From contig MNCI01009650.1 of assembly GCA_015680685.1 (NCBI GenBank), positions 609,540 through 673,539 of the forward strand: a stretch of 64,000 bases of DNA, given 5' to 3'. The translations under genes and the position numbers were made by a program. Position 1 is the stretch's first letter, and each line of letters opens with the position of its first letter. This DNA comes from Gnetum montanum. Its lineage: Eukaryota; Streptophyta; Gnetopsida; Gnetales; Gnetaceae. The notes below the pieces were generated by a model, which was not told the origin of the DNA, did not search any database, and worked only from the letters and a program-made list of their open reading frames with translations. Positions 11,113 to 21,447 of this stretch are shown here, piece after piece.

Positions 11113-12292
11113 GGATTCAAAATGCTTTAGGATTCCCTTAAATCCAACCAGCCACTCCCTTTATGCTAGTTCCACTAAACTAAACAAATATTTCCTTTGA
11201 ACATAAGATGTCTCACACATAAGAATCATAAAGCATAAAAAATAAAATGTTGATAGCATATTTAAACAAACAAAAGATGTGGTGGAGAAATATAACCAAT
11301 CATGCAACAATGTTCAAAACATGATCTAACATATCAAATGTCAATTTTCTTAACCATAAATAATTTTAATTAAGATTTCTTCATCTTCTCTCTTCTAGTT
11401 GGAAAGCCAATTTTATGTTTTGGTTATTGAATCTAATTGTAAGAAATTCTTTTCTTTACTATTCTTCATGTTGGCATTTTTGTATGAAATTTTGCAACAT
11501 GACAATCATATGACTATTAAGAAATATACCTTGTAATCTATACCGCTACCATAGGAAAGAACTTTGTAGATCCAAAAAGCCTAAAATGAGCTAGAAATCC
11601 TAGCTATTAAACCTAGGAATTTATCAAAAATTATATAAATTTAAATTACATCAAACTTAAATGAAATTCATGTGGAACATGATTATAATAGCAAAAACAT
11701 ATATTCAAATCCAAATTATATAATATTCATTACCAAATCCAATACATCAACAAATGTCATAAAAATAAAATATGCATTAACTACATAAATCCAAAACCTA
11801 AAAATGAGCATTATAATAAATTTTCCCACTTAACTGAAAGCACTACTAACAAAAGACCTTACATAATTGAGATCTCCTAAAAGACGCTCCAACACTAAGT
11901 AGATGTAAAAGATCAATGATCAAATCCAAATGAGATCTAAAATGAAAAATTATAAAGGAAAGCATTTACAAAGATCTAAAATTTTTTACATGCCTAATTG
12001 TGGCTTTTTCTCTTTTCAACAAGATCTCCCTCTCTAGCTCTATCTCCTTGATGTTGATAAAGAAAATGGATGATTTCTAATTGAAGGATTGCCAAGTATT
12101 TAAACTCACAAGGACATGCTAGGGTCAAGCTAACAATTAACTAAAACCTATATATATATAATTCAAATCTAAAATTAAAATATAAAAGATATTTTTAAAA
12201 AGGGTTTAGATCCAACATTGATCCACCAAGTACTACTAGGTAACACCTAGCAAGCCATACCAAAGTCACATGCTAACCAAGATCTAAGGTTT
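11113..12292. repeat. AT-rich repeat flanking A1, no gene
   Basis: AT-rich, no coding frame. The part 11640-11850 matches 60560-60869 (CAAATCCAAATTATATAAT-like blocks and GCATTATAATAAATTT), showing that A1's and A2's flanks are copies of the same older repeat. Confidence 0.5.
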
Positions 12293-13745
12293 TGTAACAC
12301 TTTTCTAAATTAGGCTTATTCTAAAAAGGTATTACTTAGAAAATGAATTATAACATAAGAAAAATCAAAGGATGTTAATAAAATTTATAGGCAAATCAGT
12401 AGGAATCCATAAAATTAGATGCAAATGAGCACAAAAATATAGAATGAATTAAGGATAAAATCTTAAAATTAATAATTAAATACACAAATAATAATGTTAA
12501 TATCCCCTTTCATATAAAACCTAACATGTTCACTAAAAAATTTAGAGCCCCTAAAAATACATAATAATTAGATAACATTATAATAACAAGATCAATAATT
12601 TAATTTCTAAGAAAAATAGCAAGGAAGTATGCCACTATCGATCCAAATGTCATCCAAATAATGTATTCTAAATTAAGGATTCCAAACACTAACTTAAAAA
12701 ATGAAAAATTAAAGTTAATCTTGCACCGAAGATAGGCAAGTATAAAGTCCATATTACCAACAAACGGGTGTACAAACTACAAAGTATATATACAATTGAA
12801 TATTAAAGGCTTAGAAAATATATCATTTTCAACTTAAAAAATTTTTAATATCTAAATTATAATTTAAGAATTTTCTTCTCCAACTACTCCTCATGTCAAA
12901 TACTTATTGCACCCAGGAGGCAAAAATAAAGAGGAAAGTTAGTTTACAAACTAAGTAGGGAAAAATAAATTAGTACTACCTTAAGGATTTTGAACTAAGC
13001 ATCAAGTAGTTGGATAGCCATGTACCAAGGTTTCTAAATCTAGAGATTTAGTACCAAACATCCAAGTAAACAAACATCAAATATTAATAATCCAAAACAT
13101 TAGATAAATAATATTGAATGACCAACTATTTTTAAATAAAATTCCACCACCACCCAACCTCATATTTGTCGAGGCTAGCACTAACTTTTAGTGTCAAAAT
13201 GTCAAAGTTAAGACATTTACTTTTTTTCACTAAAATATTTTAGTTAATTCAATCCCAAAAAAATGTACTTGTATGAATTACACATGTTTATTATATCTTG
13301 TTCTAAAGTTAGTCCAAATATCTTCTTTATTTCTATCATTACCCAAGGCCCAAATACCCCTTCAAGTAGTTTTGGTTAAAGGCCAATGGAATCTTAACTT
13401 TACTACTACAAATAGAAAATAATTTTAGATGTCTCCTATGGGCTAAGATGTCTTAGCAACTTGTGAGACATCTCCCCATACTTTTTGATGTCTCATCCAA
13501 AACTTAGACATCTTGCCCAAGATGTCTAAATTTTTCTCAAGATGCCTCCCTTAAACATAGAACATCTCCTACTAACTCTTAACTCCAAGACAAGACATCT
13601 TCTATCCTCTAAGAAGTCTCTTCTAAGAACTCATATATTAAGCAAGATGACTCCATGTCCTCCAAGATGTCCTCATGAATCCCAAAACTTGTAAAAACAT
13701 AAACATAGGGAACAAAACAATGGAATTGGAAGATGTGTTTCTACA
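12293..13745 (-). repeat. Chromovirus LTR (3' LTR of remnant F2)
   Basis: On the minus strand it starts TGTAGAAACAC at 13745, preceded by the purine-rich AAGGGTGGAAGAGC, and ends GTGTTACA at 12293, about 1.45 kb. It matches 2277-3369 in its 3' two thirds, and 1-911 and 14500-15301 in its first 400 bp. Confidence 0.7.
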
Positions 13746-14019
13746 CTAGCTCTTCCACCCTTCAAAAAGTAAACTCATGTAAACAAGGGATTAATGGTTA
13801 AAGTGATCCCCCACTCATGAAGTTTGGTCTCATGGATCCATACAGCATCATCCATGAATTAATCCTTCCAATAGATCAAGTACACATGCCTCTTCACTTG
13901 CTGAGTGCTTGAAGCTCTCCTTCATTTGAGTACAATTTTCTTCCTTTCCATTGAACACTTGGATTAATTAATAGCCACCTTCAACTCATCGATGTTATCC
14001 TAGATGACCTTCTCATCAA

Positions 14020-14370
14020 CTGGTTCATGATAGTACATAAGATCTAAAACATTAAATACAAAATCATTTGATAAATCACTTTCAAAAACATTATCATCAA
14101 TCTTGACCTTAATTCTGAAAGGTTCCATCTTCTTACCTTTTATCTTGAGACGTTAACACCTCTCAAGTATTTTTTCCTCAAGTTCATCCAAATCAAGTTA
14201 CCAATAGAAAAATTTGGCTTTTTTTGTCCTCATTCCTCTTGAGAACTCTCTCTTTAGCCTTTTTCTCAACATTTGACTTTACTTATGCATGGAGATTCCT
14301 CATCTCTTACATAAAGTCATTTCAAAGTTGAGCTTCACCATCAAAGCTCTTCAAAGTGTTCACCATATTT
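14020..14370 (-). pseudogene. Chromovirus integrase C-terminal fragment
   Basis: The minus strand gives, across frames, segments typical of the Ty3/gypsy integrase C-terminus: LRKRLKREFSRGMR, then a decayed WxxL-type stretch, then KKMEPFRIKVKIDDNVFESD and FVFNVLDLMYYHEP, corresponding to the G-P-F/Y module (GPFRILKKINDNAYxVDLP...FNVxDLxxYHEP). It lies just upstream, in its own orientation, of the LTR at 13745, as expected for the pol end of F2. Catalytic integrase, RT and gag of this copy are absent. Confidence 0.7.
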
Positions 14371-14379
14371 GGACAGAAG

Positions 14380-15301
14380 CCATAATTCATATAAAATGAA
14401 CTTCTACCAATAGCAACATGAAAAGAATTATTATAAAAAGAAAAATAATATGCTAGAAAACAAGAAAACTAGCTATCATTAATTATTAAAAGAAAATATT
14501 ATAAAAAAATTCCAAAACCCTCAAAACATCCAAAACCTATCAAAACATTCAAATGATGTTACATACCATGAGGCTCTACAACCACATAATAACTATTCTT
14601 AAATCAAGACACAACCAATGGAGAACTCTTCCACAAGCTCAGATTGAGAGCTCAATTCACAAGACACAAGAGACAAGAACACATAACCTAATATACCACA
14701 TATTAATCTTGAATCTACAATCACACATGCACTTACTTAATGTACTCTCTCACACTCTCACTTAAGCTTAACACATGAGCTTATATAAGATCTCATCTCT
14801 CTACTATACAAGCAAGAAAAATAATCCATATTTATGAACTAAGCAAGATAAAAATCCTAGAAAATCTTCCTGAAACTCAACTTAAATATCCTCCACTATT
14901 TCTATCATTTTTTACCATGTTTCAACTATTTCCAAAATTTGAATGGTAATTTTGAAAGTTTTTCTACTCATTTGGATTGACTCTAGTCTTTTCATGACAT
15001 CTTCTACCAAAACTAAAAATCCTAAAAAGATGTCTTCTATGGCCCTATGGTGTCTCCTCTATAGCTAAAATGTCTCCCTCTAATTTGGAACTTCTCACCT
15101 GAGATGTTTGAATTTTTTCTAAGACATATCCCTTAAACCTAGAACATATCCTACAAGCTTTCAACTTCTAACCAATATGTCTTCTTTCCTCTAAGATGTA
15201 TATCTTGAGAGCTCAAATCTTAGGAAATATTTGAAGCTTGAAACCTACAAAAATACACACATAGGAAAAGCAACAAGGAAATTAGAAGATGGATCCCTAT
15301 A
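14380..15301 (-). repeat. Chromovirus-type LTR, second copy of the 1-911 repeat
   Basis: Aligned with 1-911 by the same ordered words (CAAAACCTATCA, CAACCACATAAT, ACACAACCAATGGAGAA, AGATGTC words, AACACACACATAGG-type end). Minus-strand start near 15301. The left edge is uncertain. Confidence 0.55.
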
Positions 15302-15458
15302 CTAGTAATGGTGTCAGTAACAATAATAATAATATGTAATAGTGGAAAACAGTGATGATAAAAAGTAATAGTAATAATAATAAGTAATTGTAACAATAAC
15401 AATGATAATGATAGGTAATGGTAGTAATAACTACAACTAATGATAATAGTTATAATGG
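15302..15458. repeat. AT-rich microsatellite-like tract
   Basis: Irregular runs of AAT/AGT/ATG trinucleotide units (AATAATAATAATATG, AATAATAATAATAAG, AACAATGATAATGATAGG). Element B inserted at its end, duplicating AATGG. Confidence 0.7.
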
Positions 15459-16283
15459 TGATGAATACGTTTTAAAAGTTGGCCACAATGTTTGAGTCCA
15501 GCTGCGATGTCATGTACAAGACGTCGAGGTTTATACCCTGAGTCTATAAGTACCATGCCTGGGTTCCAATTTTCTCATTATTCTTGGTCATTTTCTAGTT
15601 AGAGTAGAGAAGCTTTTACCATTTATTTTTCTTAGAGTTAGAATATTTTCTAAGTGCCCACAAAAGGAGTCAAAGTATATATGGTTCTTTGTTCAAGCAC
15701 TGATGTACCTGAGCACAGTAATGTGATAGAAATAAAATGAACTCTTTTGAAAATCCTTGCAGCACTAAGAATAGATTGATATTTTCTTTAATGCATTTTA
15801 CTTTCTTTCCCTTTACTTTAATGCATTTTAATTAATCAATTTATTTCCAATTGTTAATGAATACAAGCACAACCACTTTGAGCACTCATATAGTACTTAG
15901 TAACCCAACAACACTTAACATTTAGTAGTCCAGTAGCACTATATGTGTTCAAGATGTGTTTGGTAAAGTGGGGTGGTTACTTGTGTTAGGCTAGATAGAC
16001 AATAAAAAACTAGATTTTAAATTACTCTACTCTTCATTCTTGTTATAGGTGATCAAATCTATAAATACAAAATAAGAAAAATCATCTACATCAATTACAC
16101 TTAAACCATACCCTTGAACCTCACAAGTGTAGTTGGAAACACAATGAACATTCTCAATGCTCATTTCACTTCTTAGAAGAGCTAGTGCATTAGATAACTA
16201 TAGGTCTATGGAATTTGACCGAATCACATTTAATGCCTTAGTGATTTGTATGGTTGGGTGTAGGGGTACCTAGCCACTCATCA
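15459..16283 (+). repeat. 5' LTR of B
   Basis: 825 bp. U3 has GATGTCATGTACAAGACGTCG, a decayed counterpart of the palindromic block of A-type LTRs. TATAAG is at 15544. The end GTGTAGGGGTACCTAGCCACTCATCA is shared with A-type LTRs, showing common descent of the U5 end. Confidence 0.88.
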
Positions 16284-16284
16284 T

Positions 16285-16304
16285 TGGCACCATTGTCAGG
16301 GATC
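16285..16304 (+). other. Primer binding site, tRNA-Asp type (B)
   Basis: TGGCACCATTGTCAGGGATC follows the 5' LTR directly and is a decayed complement of plant tRNA-Asp. Confidence 0.8.
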
Positions 16305-16445
16305 TTTTTGTTGTTTTGTACACTATCTAGGACCCAGTGAAAAGCATTTAAATTGTTGAAATGAGCCTAAGAGTCATATCTTATCTTACAATTACTAAAA
16401 TAAATAGTTAGAAGCACCCTATGATTTTTATTTTGCTAACTAAAA

Positions 16446-18660
16446 ATGTCTTCTTCTCACAAGAGTGATTCGTCATCCAAGATTGATAAAGCTTATCAAC
16501 CAATGCCTCAACAATATCAAATTCTATATACTCATCTCAATGATTATGTATCGAACTTCATCTTCATCCTACACCAAGATGAACAACTATGATGGCATGA
16601 CATGGAAGGCAACATTGTGTTGCCACCCAATCAAGCTATTCCTGCAATTCTCTACTAAATGCTTACATAATGTGCTCTCCAAGACCATCATGTGGAGTAT
16701 ATTCTGGAAGATACTAATGCTAGGGATTACCATCCCACTGAAGCACAATTTCTACAGGATCGACAACTAGAGTAGCACTATGAAATTTCAAAAGGAAAAG
16801 GGCTCAATGATTCTCCATTCCTATTGTACCAATAAGCTAGTGGAGAATCCTTCTTTGTGGGTTTTCCATTCAATGAAACTCCTCTCTTTGAATGTCTGTG
16901 CCCTTGATCTTTTATTTCTTGATGGTCTCCTTGATCATTTTGGTCTCATAGGCACATCACCATGGAAAAAGATGTAGTAGAGGGCAGCATAGGCACCTCA
17001 ATGAGCCTCTACTTGCTACCATAAGTATGCTCAACATCACAGAGGTAGTGAGAATTCCAACAAGGCATGTGAAGGATAGTCGGATCAAATGGTTAGACAT
17101 GAACAATATTCCTCAATTTGAAGAAGGATATAATTCTAATCTGTAAAATCATCTTCAAGCTTTTCAAGATTCTTATGTCTTGCAAAACATAGAGAATGAG
17201 TGGCAGAAACTGAAGTTGTTCCCTAGGACACTTATCAAAGAAGTAGAAAATTGGTACCAATCCTTAGAGCTAGAATCTATCAGATGATGGAGTACCATGT
17301 TTGAGTTGTTTAATGATTAATATCAAATGTACTCTAGAGTGTCCAACTTAAGGAAGAAAATTCAAAGATGGAAACAAGGAAGGAATGAACCCTTGAATGC
17401 TACCATTGGCTGATATTATTCCTTAATGCACAAATATCTGAGACATGGTTATTCTCAACTAGATCAACTTCACCACATAGTAGAAAAACTTCAGTTAGAA
17501 ATGAGGGAAACCCTTCGTGTCTATGCCTAGGGGTGATTGCCAAAACTAAGTGTCCATCAAATACAAAGATTAATAGAGCATATCACCAAAGAGGAGGATG
17601 AACTAAGAAAAAGAGAAAGTGAAAAAAGTACAAATGTGATCCTTCCAATTGCAAGAGAGAGGTTCAATTCTGAAACAGTAAGGAGGAGTCTGTATTTGAT
17701 GAAGGGGTGAATAAGAAAACCTTGCCACTTCAAAAATTTCAATCTAAACTTATAGCCAAGGTTGATTATTTATGGGACTCCATGGACAATAGATTCCAAT
17801 TTGTCCTCAAAATTTTTGAGGAGTCCAAAGTACAAGGTAGTGATCATGAGCACATGAGGCATAAGGAAGTTGAACGTGCATATTACAAAGGTAAGGGTAA
17901 TATTGCTACAATCAAAGAAGTTGGGGATAGTGAATCAAATGATGATCATGAATTTGACATCTATCAATATGAAAATCCTAAAGGATGTTTCCCTATTGTG
18001 TCACATCTATAGGATTCTTGGATGCATGCCTTACATTCACAACTTACACAAAGGCAAACATCTCGAAGGTTACCTTATCCTAAAGGTAATCTCAAGTAGT
18101 TCCACTAGAAAAAATCATATTATCCAAGTGGAGCTCCATCACAATCATATGAATAGTATCAATAGTGGTAGAAACCACAATCATGGGTGCTAGCACTGGT
18201 AAGGCAACAATACCCTTACCGACAGCCTAATCCATATGGTTACTACATTCAGCAACCCATGTCTCTATGTGACTCCTCAAATCACGTTTCTACTTTCCAA
18301 CCTCACTACCACCCTTTGGAGTATTATCAAGCTCATTTTCCACATGAAAGAAGGGATACCACCTCTTATCCTTATCCTCCTCCTATCCTTGTACATACTC
18401 CTCCACCCACATAGCTACCACCTACTCCACCTATGCAAGGTGAACTACTAGCTCAACCATAATAATGAAATGCTACAAGGGCTATTAATCTGCAACCGAA
18501 TCATCCATCGAAGGGGTCAAATGTCTAATTAAAAAAGAGACCTTTCTTTCAACCTCATAGTCCACCTAAGCGCACTCATACAATTATGGTTAACAACCCT
18601 ACTCCTACCTCTCCCTCCTCTATCTCAAATTTCTTCAAGCCTCCTTCAAACCAAACATAG
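16446..18660 (+). pseudogene. Athila-like gag of B, heavily mutated
   Basis: Begins MSSSHKSDSSSKID at 16446; the frame is broken repeatedly. The gag core at about 17080-17560 is homologous to the A1 gag: NNIPQFEEGYNSNL, WQKLKLFPRTLI, NWYQSLELESIR, VSNLRKKIQRWKQGRNEPL, LQLEMRETLRVYA, HQIQ. A KGCFPIVSHL segment near 17980 corresponds to the PKGQCPILLHL end of the A1 zinc knuckle, and a Pro/Tyr-rich tail is at 18190-18500 (QYPYRQPNPYGYY). The tail reads on into the protease region, as expected of a gag-pol element. Confidence 0.8.
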
Positions 18661-18663
18661 TGA

Positions 18664-18950
18664 ATGGTCCATACCATAATGCTTACTCATACAATGTCTA
18701 ATTGGATCCATGCAAGAAACCTTCCCAAGAAATTAGTTGATCCTAGAAGTCCTCTAATTTATTTGCAAATTACTAGGAATGAGTCGTGTAAGGCTCTCCT
18801 CGATTCAAGTTTCAATGTTAATTTGATTACTCATGATATGTACACTACTTGGAACCTACCTCCTCTTAAGAAGAGCAACATAAGATTAGAATTAGCAAAC
18901 TAGTCCATCATTGTTCCATTAGAACTGATAGAAGACATTGTGACCACTAT
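18664..18950 (+). pseudogene. Athila-like protease of B, split by insertion of C
   Basis: The frame at 18664-18903 contains YLQITRNESCKALLDSSFNV with the retropepsin-like position LLDSSFNVNLI (a decayed LLDLGASVNLL), then PLKKSNIRLELAN, a stop, and IVPLELIEDIVTTI. The chain is cut at the ACTAT target site; the reading resumes at 54510 with YGWPYPTDFPVI, the expected continuation of an Athila protease domain. The active-site glycine appears to be serine. Confidence 0.75.
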
Positions 18951-20971
18951 TGAAAACACCATAAACTTTTTGCCTAGCACTTTTAGACTAGACTCAAGCT
19001 AAGTCATGTCACTGCCCAACATGAGTACAGCATGACCAAACTTTAGAGCCTCCAAAATAGCATGAAAACGACACACAATTGAATAGGAAAAGTCCCCTTG
19101 GGATCCCAAAGAAAATTACTCCAACTCCTGGAATACAGAATCTAGGGTTTTAGGCTCAAAATGCATGGTTTTTATTGTATACACTTTGGTCACGCTATGG
19201 TTATGCTGCCCAACATAAGACCAGCATGTGTACAGTGTGACCAACTTCTAGAGCCCTAAAATCAAGTCCAAACAGCCCAGATTTGAGCACACGGATCCTC
19301 CATGAGCTTCACTGATGCCCCCTACAGCTCCCAACCTTTGGAACCTTGAGATTTGAGCTCAGAATCACATATCTTAAGCCACTTTAAGTTAGTGACACTG
19401 AGGTCATGCTACACAGCATGACCATAGCGTGACCAAACAAGAACAACTCAATTCAGGCACCTTCGAGTAGAATTTTGACATGAATTCAACTCCTGGGAGC
19501 TAGGAGACAATTGTACATGTTCATAGGCTCTAGAAAATCAAAATTTGGATCTCAAACATGGCACTTTCAGTTGGTCATGCTGAGGTCACATTGAGGTCAC
19601 GCTACACACCGTGACCATAGCGTGACCAAGCAAAAAATAGGACACATCAAGTAGTTTTAGGTCCATTTTCGACATGAACTCAATCCCCAGGGGATAGGCA
19701 ACAACTATACTAACTCTCAAGCTCCAGAAAATCAAGATTTGAGCTTCAAATATGTCATTTTAACTTGTTCATGTTGAGGTCACGCTACACAGTGTGACCA
19801 TAGCGTGACCAAACAAAAGATGATTAAAACAGCATCAAGTTGGGCTCAGATTCAACATCTAGACCACCCTGGAGAGTAGTCAGCAGTTGGACTTCAAGAA
19901 AAAAGCATCAGACATCCAAATTTGGTTCAAAATGTGTCATTTCCACTTGTCACGCTGAGGTCACACTGCACAGCGTGACCATAGTGTGACCAATCAAAAG
20001 AGACAAATCCAAGGCCAAATCAGCTCAAGTTCGATGTGCAGGACCCCCTCGACATTAAGCATGTAGGTCCACTCTAGAAATAGGTCTCAGAGGTTGAAAA
20101 TGGGCCCAAAATACATCATTTTTGTTAGACATGCCAGAGCATGCCAGGACACATTGATGAAGAAACTAACAGCACGCCCGACCACAGATCTAGAGGCCAA
20201 AGAACAAATTCTCTGATGTAACATAGCATTCTTTTTTAAAATTTCATATTATTTGAGCATATCAAACTCTTACGCTGTGGATTGCACACACCAGCATAAG
20301 AATTAGTCACGCTATATGCTATACATTGTAAAATGTCATGCATCTAGTCAAAACACAAATACCTATTACCCGATCCGCATTTCTCTCATCCCACAGCCAC
20401 AGTTCTTCCTCCAGATCTAAATCCCACACCCAAAAATCCTATAAATACCCCATTTTTCCACTTAATTGAGGAGGAAATTTTTGGAGCAAGACAACCAACA
20501 ACCCTGAACCCAGACGCAAGAGATTCCTAGTGCCTACGAACACCTCACATTAGAGCTTAACATCTGACTTGCCATCCAGACACGCAACTACATTTTGACC
20601 GGTGTACATTTTTGTCAATTAATACAATACAACTTCATTTTTCCTTCCATTTTGTTGTTCTTTTTCATTGTCTATGTCATCCTATTTTATCGCACATTTC
20701 TGCATACTCTGTTTACAATTTCATGTTATATTCATGTTTACGTTTCATTGAATTAAGTTCTTCATTTTACATTTCGTGACAATAATCCCAACGCAGGCCC
20801 TAGCATATGCTTAAGGAAGTCCTTGGTTGATCTACATGTAGACCATCCAAGGAACTCTACCTTCATTTTTCCAGGTTGCCCTCATGCGAAGGTAGGGTCA
20901 TCTATGTCTCTCCGGAGATCTTTCGGCATTTGTTTTCCTCCAGCCTTACGCTGATGATTTCAAACAGTACA
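18951..20971 (+). repeat. 5' LTR of C with internal repeats
   Basis: 2021 bp, TGAAAACACC...CAGTACA. U3 holds five or six diverged units of about 180-195 bp, each containing an inverted GGTCACGCT...AGCGTGACC pair (near 19195, 19400, 19590, 19780, 19960). TATAAATA is at 20440-20447. U5 contains two predicted hairpins (20821-20852 and about 20858-20903). Confidence 0.9.
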
Positions 20972-20976
20972 GAAAT

Positions 20977-20993
20977 TGGTGCTAGAAGGAGGG
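20977..20993 (+). other. Primer binding site of C
   Basis: TGGTGCTAGAAGGAGGG, five bases after the LTR; D has TGGCGCTAGAAGGAGGG at the same place. The complementary tRNA was not identified with certainty. Confidence 0.75.
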
Positions 20994-21447
20994 CTTGAAC
21001 CTCCATTTATGTTCTATACACAAGCCATCACATTCCCCACTATCCAGCATCCAACATCTAGCATCTAGCAGTTCCATGTTGCCCAGCATCCATACGCTGC
21101 CCGTGCCCCAGCGTCCATATGCTGCCTATCACTCAGCATCCATACGCTGCACTCTCTTTAGCATTCATATGCAACGTCCACACATGGACCTCATCATCCA
21201 CAAGTTGTCCTTTGCCTCCAGATGTTACCCTCTACCCTAGACATTGTGTTCTGTCTATAGATGTTGTGCCTTATCCTCAACATACACACACTGTGCCTTT
21301 GATCCTAGTGTGCACACACTATATTTTTAAGCATAGACACGTTGTGCGCTGTGCCTCCCTCATAAAAGTGCATATGTTACCTAGATTGCTCAAGCTAGCT
21401 TGCAAACCCTGCTTACACAAATTCAGCTAGTCCAGCCAATTACACAC

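Noticed and set aside
15302-15458. Possible satellite or CRISPR-like array
   Set aside because: Units are irregular AAT-type trinucleotides with no constant repeat and spacer; a plain AT-rich microsatellite-like tract.
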